In this document: one piece after another, positions 7,760 through 14,399 of the stretch
Layout of the letters: each line of letters starts with the position of its first letter
Position numbering within the stretch: position 1 is the first letter of the stretch
Origin: Pseudobacteriovorax sp.
GTDB lineage: Bacteria > Bdellovibrionota_B > Oligoflexia > Oligoflexales > Oligoflexaceae
Direction: 5' to 3'
Assembly: GCA_013215145.1 (NCBI GenBank)
Contig: JABSRP010000059.1
Location: forward strand, 1-36,854
DNA length: 36,854 nt
Translations under genes and position numbers: made by a program
Notes under the pieces: generated by a model
Seen by the model: the letters and a program-made list of their open reading frames with translations, nothing else
Told to the model about the DNA's origin: nothing
The model's database searches: none

Positions 7760-9037
7760 TCAGCTCCATTTCTTAAAAATTAGACAGCTATTGACATCAC
7801 CAAAGCCAAAACTAGCCTTTGCGAATATGTCAATATCTTTATGAATAAGCTTTTGAGGTATGCTACCAGCAAAAGGTGCTACCTTTTCGTGTACGTCTTC
7901 GCAGTTAATACTGGGATGAATGAAACCGTGTTTCATTTGCAACAACCCAGCGATGGACTCCATAACCCCTGCTGCACCTAGACCATGTCCAATCATCGAT
8001 TTCGTCGAGTTAATCGTGGGAAATTTGTCAGGACTGAGCTCGAGAGCGTCGCTCCAGTTTTTGACTTCCAATGGATCTGCCATAGTTGCCGTTAGATGAC
8101 CGTTAATATAATCGATATCCGTGGGCTCAATTTCCGCTTCCATCATGGCTTGACGAATACAGCGTTTCACTCCAGCCGCACTAGGTAGCGTCATCGTACC
8201 GCCGAACCTCATTCCACCGCAGTTTAGGCTGGTACCCAATATCTCCGCGATAATGTTGGCGCCACGCTTTTGTGCTGTTTCTAAACTCTCAAGCACCAAA
8301 ATACCTGCGCCACTACTGGGAACAAAACCACCAGCAGATTGACTCATGGGTCGCGAGGCTCTTTCGGGATCATCGTTGAACTTGCGCGATAGAACCCTCA
8401 TGGAATCAAAGCCAGCCCAAATATGGGGGTGAGCTGCTTCGACACCACCAACGAGCATGCGGTCGGCTAATCCGAGTTTGATCCTCTCATAGCCTGAGAT
8501 GATGGCTTCTGTACCGGTAGAGCAAGCAGAGCTATTGGCAGACACCTGATTGCCTAGTCCCAAAATACCTGCGATTTTGGCGCTAGTTCCGGAACACATA
8601 ATTTGCTCAACCACGGTACTTCCCATGCGTCGGATCGTTTTTGCTTCGACATTGGGATAGACCTTATCCGCAAAAACATCTAGACCACCGATTCCGGTGC
8701 CGATCATGGCTCCCGTATCTTCGTGAACGTAGGCAGTTTCACCAGACTCTGGTGGGATCTCGAGTCCGGCCTCGGCAAAGGCCTCAAGAGCCGCCACTGA
8801 TCCGAGTTTCATTCCTTGGCTCATGGCAAATAGATCTGACTCTTGGAAGTGTTCTGCTGCGGCCTCATCGATATCGGAGCAGACGCCGCCCACTTGACAA
8901 CCAAACTTTTTGTCTGCCATCTCTGGTCGGTGTGTAATACCAGATTTTCCAGCCTTAAGCGCTTCGGCAAAGGCTTCTTTTCCACGTCCATTTGGAGCAA
9001 AAACTCCCATACCTGTAATGACAATTCTTCGGTTCAT
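7760..9037 (-). CDS. Beta-ketoacyl-ACP synthase (FabF/FabB-like)
   Basis: Elongating ketosynthase of the thiolase fold, 425 residues. Active-site Cys172 lies in SSACSTGTE, His314 in NGHLTATMADPLE, Lys346 and His351 in KSMIGHGLGAAG, and the glycine-rich FGFGDVNS is near the C-terminus, so the Cys-His-His set for decarboxylative condensation is complete. The NGH box is followed by L-T-A-T-M-A-D where housekeeping enzymes usually have G-T-x-T-x-x-N/G-D, so it is a divergent member. The ATG overlaps the dehydratase stop in ATGA, indicating coupled translation. With the carrier protein two bases downstream it forms the core of the cluster. Chain length and starter unit cannot be read from sequence. 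Confidence 0.93.
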   Translation of the reverse strand: MNRRIVITGMGVFAPNGRGKEAFAEALKAGKSGITHRPEMADKKFGCQVGGVCSDIDEAAAEHFQESDLFAMSQGMKLGSVAALEAFAEAGLEIPPESGETAYVHEDTGAMIGTGIGGLDVFADKVYPNVEAKTIRRMGSTVVEQIMCSGTSAKIAGILGLGNQVSANSSACSTGTEAIISGYERIKLGLADRMLVGGVEAAHPHIWAGFDSMRVLSRKFNDDPERASRPMSQSAGGFVPSSGAGILVLESLETAQKRGANIIAEILGTSLNCGGMRFGGTMTLPSAAGVKRCIRQAMMEAEIEPTDIDYINGHLTATMADPLEVKNWSDALELSPDKFPTINSTKSMIGHGLGAAGVMESIAGLLQMKHGFIHPSINCEDVHEKVAPFAGSIPQKLIHKDIDIFAKASFGFGDVNSCLIFKKWS

Positions 9038-9498
9038 CGTATGACTCCCATGCCCGATAATTCGGCTTCCGCAGCTAGGTCACCGTTGCTAAGATACAGC
9101 TGTGTTTTGCACTTTAGCTTGTTACGGCGCCAGAACAGCTTTTCAGCTTTTATGGTAACCGTCTCGCCCGGTAAAACAGGCTTGATAAACTCGGTTTGTG
9201 CCTCAGTAAACAAAGTCGTAATGTTTTGAGTTCCTAGCTTACCCTCTTTTAAAAGCAAGTAAATGGATAACGAACATACACCAACTTGCGCCATGGTCTC
9301 TGTTAGGATGACGCCTGGCGTTACAGGATTACCTGGGAAGTGTCCTTTGTAAAAGTACTCGTCTTTTTTGAAGGTGTATTGACCCACGCAGTGAGACTCA
9401 TCAATTTCTATAATCTTATCTAAAAAGCGAAACGGATCTTGTTGAGGTAGTAACCCCAAGATTTTATCCGAGATGCTGCTAATATCATTCCAATCCAT
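9034..9498 (-). CDS. 3-hydroxyacyl-ACP dehydratase (FabZ-like hotdog)
   Basis: Hotdog-fold dehydratase of 154 residues with the diagnostic block GHFPGNPVTPGVILTETMAQ, giving catalytic His53 and Glu67 at the positions of FabZ His54/Glu68. The N-terminal LPQQDPF replaces the common LPHR.PF. The open frame extends to a TTG at 9510, but ATG 9498 has GAGGG five bases upstream and is the better start. It sits 26 bases after the enoyl reductase stop and overlaps the ketosynthase start by four bases. Role: removes water from the 3-hydroxyacyl intermediate in each elongation round. It cannot be told by eye whether it also isomerises. Confidence 0.9.
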   Translation of the reverse strand: MDWNDISSISDKILGLLPQQDPFRFLDKIIEIDESHCVGQYTFKKDEYFYKGHFPGNPVTPGVILTETMAQVGVCSLSIYLLLKEGKLGTQNITTLFTEAQTEFIKPVLPGETVTIKAEKLFWRRNKLKCKTQLYLSNGDLAAEAELSGMGVIR

Positions 9499-9524
9499 TG
9501 TGACCCTCAAATCCCTAAATTTCG

Positions 9525-10340
9525 TTAAGAAATATGCTCGCCACCGTCAACGTGCAACAAGGCCCCATTAATCCAACTTGCCTCAGGGCGCGTTAGAAGA
9601 AAAACGGCATTTGCCACGTCTTCAGGAGTCGTTAAACGGCCTAAAGGGTTTCTGGCGACAGCACTATCGACCATGGCCTCATGTCCTGGAATCAGTCTAA
9701 GCGCTGGAGTATCTGTGATACCAGCCTGAATAATATTACATTTGATTCCATGAGGACCAAATTCTTTCGCGATCGTCCTTGAGATGGACTCTAAGGTACA
9801 TTTTGCAGCCGAAACAGCGGCATAACCATCCCACGCCTTGGTGTTGCCTTCTGATGTTAATCCGATCACCCGGCAATCGTCATGGAGCATGTTGCGCCCA
9901 AATAGGTCTTGGACCCAAAGAAGTAGGTTAAAGCCCATATAGGCAATGGTCTGTGAAAAGTCTTCAGAACCTAATAGCTGGTATTGTGAGTTGTCTTGAT
10001 CTTTGAACTGCTCTTTTGTTGGAGCAGCTCTGCGCAGATTACCAAGTGCGATAGAATGTAAGACGGTATCAATTTGACTTGAACCAATTTGATCAGCGAT
10101 ATCGCAAAGGATAGACTGTCTCCCATCGTCAGACAGTGCGTTTTGATTGATGGCGATAAATTTTACGCCCGTATCTCTAATTTTATCAAACTCAGGTTCA
10201 ATGCGCTTCATTGCGCTACGTCGATCTCGATGAACTATAATGATATTCTGACCGCTTCCTGCAAGTTTTTGTGCAGTTGCGAGGCCCATTCCACTCGACC
10301 CGCCCAGTATTAGCGACCAATGTTGTCTCGTCTGGTTCAA
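9525..10340 (-). CDS. FabL/FabI-like enoyl-ACP reductase (SDR superfamily)
   Basis: Short-chain dehydrogenase of 271 residues. It has the nucleotide-binding GGSSGMG (13-19) and LHSIALGNLRRA (94-105), and its active site is Y-x6-K (Tyr173, Lys180) rather than the Y-x3-K of ketoreductases. Y-x6-K is the hallmark of FabI/FabL enoyl reductases, and the following block (E-S-I-S-R-T-I-A-K-E-F-G-P, then ITDTPAL) resembles FabL. It should reduce the trans-2-enoyl-ACP made by the neighbouring dehydratase. The start is TTG at 10340: GGGGGA lies just upstream and an in-frame TAG four codons before it excludes a longer protein. It is the first gene of the operon. A ketoreductase role is the main alternative, and less likely. 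Confidence 0.85.
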   Translation of the reverse strand: MNQTRQHWSLILGGSSGMGLATAQKLAGSGQNIIIVHRDRRSAMKRIEPEFDKIRDTGVKFIAINQNALSDDGRQSILCDIADQIGSSQIDTVLHSIALGNLRRAAPTKEQFKDQDNSQYQLLGSEDFSQTIAYMGFNLLLWVQDLFGRNMLHDDCRVIGLTSEGNTKAWDGYAAVSAAKCTLESISRTIAKEFGPHGIKCNIIQAGITDTPALRLIPGHEAMVDSAVARNPLGRLTTPEDVANAVFLLTRPEASWINGALLHVDGGEHIS

Positions 10341-10544
10341 AAGATCCCCCTGCTAAAAACAATTGATGAAAACGTGATTATTGGAAATACACTTCAACAC
10401 CAAAACTTGTCCATATCAATTCTAAACCTGACGCTGATTTTTACATTCGTGTCGGTTAGAACCGCATAATTAGTCGGTAAAATAGGCTTTAGTAAAAATT
10501 GATGGTGCTTTGTAAAATAAATGTCTTTAGCTGAGACGTGAGGT

Positions 10545-11495
10545 CTACTCAGGAAAAAGCTTACTAATCGACCTATGGTCGTGAATGGATTGAATGGCCT
10601 GCGCAAAGGAATTAGCTACCGACAAAATTGTGACTTTTTTACTAAGCTTTTGGAAACGGTATTCCACAGTATTGGTAATAATGAGCTCTTCAATCTCTGA
10701 GTCATCAATTTTTTGTGTCGCGCCTGGGGTGAGAACACCATGAGTAACGGCAGCAAAAACCTTTTTTGCGCCGCGCTTCTTGAGCTCTTGAGACATGGAA
10801 ATGAGAGACCCTCCGGTAAAGACGATATCATCAACGATCAATACATTTTTGCCTGACACCTCCCCCACGACGCTCCAGACTTGAGCAGACTCGGAATGAT
10901 CGCTGCGGATTTTATTTCCGATCACCGTCGGTACTCCCAAAATATGAGAGTATTTGAAAGCGTTTTTGCCATAGCCTACATCAGCGGAAGCAACGACCAA
11001 ATCGCTGAGGTTTTTGCTTTTGATAAACTCGCAGATTTTAAACTTAGCATGCATATGATCTACCGGGCGTTTAAAAAATCCCTGAATTTGTGGCGAATGA
11101 AGATCCATTGTCAGGACGCGGTCGACGCCAGCAGCCTCAAGCGCATCAGCACAAACGCGAGCACGAATCGATACCCTTGGCTCATCTTTCTTGTCAGCTT
11201 TGGCATAGGAGAAAAATGGGATAACAGCAGTCACTTTTGCTGCTGAAGCAAGCTTGGCAGCGTCGACCCAGAATAGAAGTTCCATAAAATTTTGATCGAC
11301 AGGATAACATACCCCTTGGACTATATACACATCACAGCCTCTGACATTGTCCAAGATACGTACAAAGGTATTACCCTCACTAAATTCAATCACTTCGCTA
11401 CGGCAAGGGTCGATACCAAGGTATTGACAGACCTCAGCTCCAAGTGTTGGGTTAGCGCGACCGACGATAATTTTTATTGAATGTGAGTTTGACAT
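10545..11495 (-). CDS. prs: Ribose-phosphate pyrophosphokinase (PRPP synthase)
   Basis: Makes PRPP from ribose 5-phosphate and ATP for nucleotide, histidine and tryptophan synthesis; pyrE in this window uses its product. Visible: DVYIVQG and PVDQNFMELLF, the flexible-loop block SYAKADKKDEPRVSIRARV, MDLHSPQIQGFF, the PVDHMHA segment, and the PRPP loop VDDIVFTGGS. In that loop Phe stands where most family members have Asp (DTGGT), an oddity. The frame is open to 11576, but the family's N-terminus begins at the ATG at 11495 (MSNSHSIKIIVGRANPTLG), giving 316 residues, the normal length. The stop region can form a small imperfect hairpin (10531-10552). Confidence 0.93.
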   Translation of the reverse strand: MSNSHSIKIIVGRANPTLGAEVCQYLGIDPCRSEVIEFSEGNTFVRILDNVRGCDVYIVQGVCYPVDQNFMELLFWVDAAKLASAAKVTAVIPFFSYAKADKKDEPRVSIRARVCADALEAAGVDRVLTMDLHSPQIQGFFKRPVDHMHAKFKICEFIKSKNLSDLVVASADVGYGKNAFKYSHILGVPTVIGNKIRSDHSESAQVWSVVGEVSGKNVLIVDDIVFTGGSLISMSQELKKRGAKKVFAAVTHGVLTPGATQKIDDSEIEELIITNTVEYRFQKLSKKVTILSVANSFAQAIQSIHDHRSISKLFPE

Positions 11496-11563
11496 GGTTG
11501 GGCTCGTTGATGGTTTGTGAACCAACCGAACATAGAAGAAAACACCGCATTGGGAAACGAATA

Positions 11564-11596
11564 AATCATGGGGCATCCAAATAATTCCCCATGATT
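11564..11596 (-). terminator. Strong hairpin between the winged-helix gene and prs
   Basis: A perfect 10-bp inverted repeat, AATCATGGGG (11564-11573) and CCCCATGATT (11587-11596), with a 13-base loop, starts eight bases after the stop of the upstream gene. There is no clear T-run after it on the minus strand, so it may be a weak terminator or an RNA-stabilising stem. Confidence 0.55.
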
Positions 11597-11604
11597 ATGA
11601 AATG

Positions 11605-12003
11605 TCAGGCCGTCGCTACGTTATCAGATTGAGAGGTATTTAGAAATTCAGCAAATATTTTGTCGGTAATAGCATAGACAGTCACATCTCCACTTTTGAC
11701 TGCGCCTTTTTTACTTAGTTTGGCGGGCTGTTGCTTGGAGACTATGAACCCTTTTTCCTCTAGGTCTTTAAAGGTGCGATTGAGCTTTACTTCACTAAGC
11801 TGGGTACCCACTTGAATATCTTTGAATTGGCACCATTTTAACTCAAAATCTGAAAGAAATTTCTCAGTGTCTTTCCAGGAGGAAGAGTAACGATCACCCA
11901 GTTCGTGTTTAGTTGCCAGTTGATAAAGGACTAACTTTGCTTCAGCAGATCCAAGGTCGGTTTTCCAGATAGCGTTGACGGCACGATTTTCATTGTTCAA
12001 CAT
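11605..12003 (-). CDS. Small winged-helix-like protein of unknown function
   Basis: 132 residues with no family I can name. The middle (about 66-90, from VGTQLSEVKLNRTFKDLEEKG) reads like the recognition helix and turn of a winged-helix DNA-binding domain, followed by a basic wing-like strand (KQQPAKLSKKGAV). The N-terminal half, with a helix beginning NAIWKTDLGSAEAKLVL, would fit the first helices of such a fold. The ribosome-binding site is exceptionally strong: CCTTAGGAGGTGA, five bases before the ATG, so the protein may be abundant. Upstream is an array of ATTTTTCG sites (12093-12164) that could be an operator. Function inferred only from the fold impression. Confidence 0.7.
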   Translation of the reverse strand: MLNNENRAVNAIWKTDLGSAEAKLVLYQLATKHELGDRYSSSWKDTEKFLSDFELKWCQFKDIQVGTQLSEVKLNRTFKDLEEKGFIVSKQQPAKLSKKGAVKSGDVTVYAITDKIFAEFLNTSQSDNVATA

Positions 12004-12092
12004 GAGGTCACCTCCTAAGGTAGACGAAGCAGCAACAACGGATAACCATACGGCGTTGAAAACAAACCGCTTGATCCATAAGGGGTTGCGCT

Positions 12093-12164
12093 ATTTTTCG
12101 TCTCGAAAAATTGTAGCAATGGTCGTAATAAAAAAAATTCTGTTAATATTTTAATATTTTTCGA
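12093..12164. promoter_or_regulatory. Three-copy ATTTTTCG site array upstream of the winged-helix gene
   Basis: ATTTTTCG occurs at 12093-12100, inverted as CGAAAAAT at 12104-12111 (an 8-bp palindrome with a 3-base centre), and again directly at 12156-12163. The array lies 90-160 bases before the start of the gene at 12003, in AT-rich DNA. It could be an operator, possibly for that protein itself, or in part an RNA hairpin. Confidence 0.4.
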
Positions 12165-12191
12165 GTGATAAGGAAATGGGTAGAAGTGGTT

Positions 12192-12219
12192 AGCTGAGAA
12201 AGAGGGCTCTCGCTCAGCT
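12192..12219 (-). terminator. Hairpin after infC
   Basis: AGCTGAG (12192-12198) pairs with CTCAGCT (12213-12219), with further pairing (AGAG/CTCT) inside the loop. It begins 22 bases after the infC stop. No T-run follows on the minus strand. It probably marks the infC transcript end or protects it. Confidence 0.45.
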
Positions 12220-12241
12220 TGGAGATGAAGGGTTCTATCGT

Positions 12242-12730
12242 TTATTGCTTGGCTGGCTCTAAGATTGCGGTAGCAATCGGCCCAGGCAGCTTGTTGAACT
12301 TATGGATGACAGTGACAGCTCCCATCACTTTGTCGATTAAGTCGTGAGCCCGCTGTGGGTTATCTCGCTCGCGACCTTTAAGTCTTACGATGACTTTGAC
12401 TTTATCACCGCGTTCAAGAAAGCGGTCTATGTTGTTAACTTTGGTTTGCAAGTCGTGATCAGAGATGTTGGCTTTAAGCTGTATCTCTTTCAGTTCCGTT
12501 TTGTGCTTGTTTTGCTTTTGCTTCTTCTTTTTTTCGTACTGTAGCTTCTTATAATCTTGTATTCTCACTACTGGCGGGTCAGCGTCCTCAGAGCTCACGA
12601 GTACCAAATCGAGACCTGACTCCTCAGCTTGATTCCAGGCTTCATTAATCGAAACTATGCTGTTTTGGCCTTCTCCAACTAGTCTTACATCTCTCATGGA
12701 TCGTAAATCAGACTTCTCTAAAACTTTCAA
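12242..12730 (-). CDS. infC: Translation initiation factor IF-3, divergent
   Basis: Matches IF-3 from end to end: an N-domain beginning MRDVRLVGEGQNSIVSINEAW, then VVRIQDYKKLQYEKKKKQKQ at the interdomain linker, then KEIQLKANISDHDLQTK and FLERGDKVKVIVRLKGRE of the C-domain that binds the 30S platform. The usual GREM.H after that block is GRERDN, an unusual change at a conserved spot. There is no ATG at the N-terminus. The frame opens at TTG 12790, but a candidate promoter -10 overlaps that point. I chose TTG 12730, about nine bases after AGGAGA; ATT at 12769 is another option, as infC often uses ATT. The usual partners rpmI and rplT do not follow. It may be the only infC or a paralogue. Confidence 0.88.
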   Translation of the reverse strand: MKVLEKSDLRSMRDVRLVGEGQNSIVSINEAWNQAEESGLDLVLVSSEDADPPVVRIQDYKKLQYEKKKKQKQNKHKTELKEIQLKANISDHDLQTKVNNIDRFLERGDKVKVIVRLKGRERDNPQRAHDLIDKVMGAVTVIHKFNKLPGPIATAILEPAKQ

Positions 12731-12789
12731 AAAAACGGATCTCCTAAGTAGTTCGAGCTTGAAAAGAATACTCGCGAAATTTGCCCCCA

Positions 12790-12819
12790 AATATAGCCGG
12801 AATGTGGGCCAATCTGCAA
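12790..12819 (-). promoter_or_regulatory. Candidate promoter of infC
   Basis: On the minus strand, TTGCAG (12819-12814) is followed after 18 bases by TATATT (12795-12790). Transcription would start near 12783, downstream of the longest possible TTG start, which supports a shorter IF-3. Confidence 0.4.
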
Positions 12820-13163
12820 GTATTAGTCAGATGTGTCAGTATTGTACCGCAAGGTCACTTGCAACGGGGTGTAAAACAGAATTATTATATAATTTTAGCT
12901 GGTTAGGGTATCATTTAGGCATAAAAGAGGCGGTTTTCTTGGCTCTTGGTCTTGTTTAAGCCTGACTAATTTTTTTTAAGAAAAGGGATTGTAAAGGAAA
13001 AGACACCCCCCTAAAGATTAGAAACCCCCTCGCGAATGATTTTTTTGGGCCCGTTTACTGGTGGCAATGCTGGTAAAATTTACCAAGTTGATAATTTAAT
13101 TTTTTGTTTATGCTGTGTATACCATTGGGGTGAAATTCGCCCACAAATAAGGATTGGACATTC
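12820..13163. other. Intergenic region between divergent infC and the cysteine-cluster gene
   Basis: About 345 bases without a credible gene; an open frame crossing 12657-12959 is an antisense shadow of infC plus noncoding DNA. It holds AT-rich stretches and a possible plus-strand promoter (TTGCAA at 12859-12864, 18-base spacer, TATTAT at 12883-12888) for the gene at 13164, which would leave a long leader of about 270 bases. Short C- and G-runs at 13006-13055 are unexplained. Confidence 0.5.
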
Positions 13164-14399
13164 ATGAGCGCTAACGAACCACAAGATCCCATTCTTAAGC
13201 CGCTTCTAATCGGTAATCATGTTTTTCCGGGTATCTGGCAATACATGATGCCTAAAGAGTTTCTGGATTTGAGTTTTCCGGCAGAAGAGCGGTCTTCTTG
13301 TATGAACTGTCCTAAATCTTGTCTTGATGGTTTTCGACCAGACTATCGATGCTGTACATACCTGCCCAGAATTCCTAACTTTTTGTTAGGACTATCCACC
13401 GAAGTGGGTCAGGGATTCGCTCAATTGGAGACCATAATTGCAAAAGGCTTGGCAACTCCCGAAGGGATGAATGGTACACCAAGACAATGGGTGGATTACC
13501 TTGAAGACCTCGAAGAAGACGCTTTCGGTAAAAGTCAGCGAGTGCTTTGCCCCATGCTTGACACGGCGACTGGATACTGCCGTGTTCACGCCTTCCGAAA
13601 TTCTGTTTGCTCCACCTTCTTTTGCATCAAAGATCATGGAAAAAAAGGCGATACATTTTGGGAGTCTGTGCAGACACTTGGATCTCAGGTAGAAATGGCT
13701 ATAACTCATTGGGCCATGAACCAAGTCGGGTTTGATGTTGAGTCTTATATGAAACGAGTGAATAGCCTGAGTAAAAAAATAAAAAAAGTCCACGTCAAAG
13801 GTGGTGGGTGGTCAAACGAATCGCTAAGACTACTTTGGGGAGACTGGTACGGAAAGGAAGTGGACTTCTTTTTGGAATGCGCTGCCCTTGTCAAAGAGCA
13901 TCGTCATCTTCTTTGGGATATTGCCAATCAGTCAGAAATAGAAGAAGCGAAGAAGTTTGACCGTGCCATGGTGAAGTCCGTGCCGAAAAAGCTAGCAGAC
14001 CAACTCGATGAGTCAGATCTTGATGACAGCGAGGGAGAGACGGTAGCGCCGGAAGACCTCTGGAAGAACTGCAAGCGGTCATATGAAAAGCTCTGGAAGC
14101 TGAAACCCCAGTCTTATCGGTTGAGCAAAAGATTCGAGTTGAAGAAGAATAAATTAGAAACGGAAATCGAAAAGTACCACAAAGATCGTCCTTATTATGT
14201 CAAAAAGAAAAAAGAAAGTGATACGGAAGATCACCTGTTTTTAAGACAAGATGAGTTTGAAGTTCTGGAAGGCTTTCAAGAAAGCACCCTTGTCGATTGG
14301 AGTTTTTTTGCGAGAGATAACGTAAAAGCTCTCGCAAATCCCAAAGACTTCATTAGTCGTATTTATTCGCAAAAGATTCTCACTCCCGTTAGCGACTAG
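13164..14399 (+). CDS. YkgJ-like cysteine-cluster (metal-chelating) protein
   Basis: 411 residues. The N-terminal third carries two cysteine groups: CMNCPKSC followed by RCC (Cys46, 49, 53, 63, 64), and CPMLDTATGYCRVHAFRNSVCSTFFC in outline (Cys129, 139, 149, 154). The C-P-x-L...C-x-V-H-x-x-R...C...F-x-C pattern matches the YkgJ/FliB-type cysteine cluster thought to bind zinc, iron or an iron-sulfur centre. The rest (170-411) is charged and mostly helical, with no motif I recognise, and makes the protein much longer than simple YkgJ proteins. ATG 13164 follows AAGGA at a somewhat long distance. Its last 11 bases overlap, on the opposite strand, the end of the PrkA-like gene. Function unknown. 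Confidence 0.8.
   Translation: MSANEPQDPILKPLLIGNHVFPGIWQYMMPKEFLDLSFPAEERSSCMNCPKSCLDGFRPDYRCCTYLPRIPNFLLGLSTEVGQGFAQLETIIAKGLATPEGMNGTPRQWVDYLEDLEEDAFGKSQRVLCPMLDTATGYCRVHAFRNSVCSTFFCIKDHGKKGDTFWESVQTLGSQVEMAITHWAMNQVGFDVESYMKRVNSLSKKIKKVHVKGGGWSNESLRLLWGDWYGKEVDFFLECAALVKEHRHLLWDIANQSEIEEAKKFDRAMVKSVPKKLADQLDESDLDDSEGETVAPEDLWKNCKRSYEKLWKLKPQSYRLSKRFELKKNKLETEIEKYHKDRPYYVKKKKESDTEDHLFLRQDEFEVLEGFQESTLVDWSFFARDNVKALANPKDFISRIYSQKILTPVSD

Noticed and set aside
9525..10340. SDR gene as a FabG-type ketoreductase
   Set aside because: Tyr-Lys spacing is six residues, matching FabI/FabL; the usual Y-x3-K is absent.
12657..12959. 100-codon plus-strand frame spanning infC start and its promoter region
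   Set aside because: Antisense to IF-3 for much of its length, no ribosome-binding site, no family.
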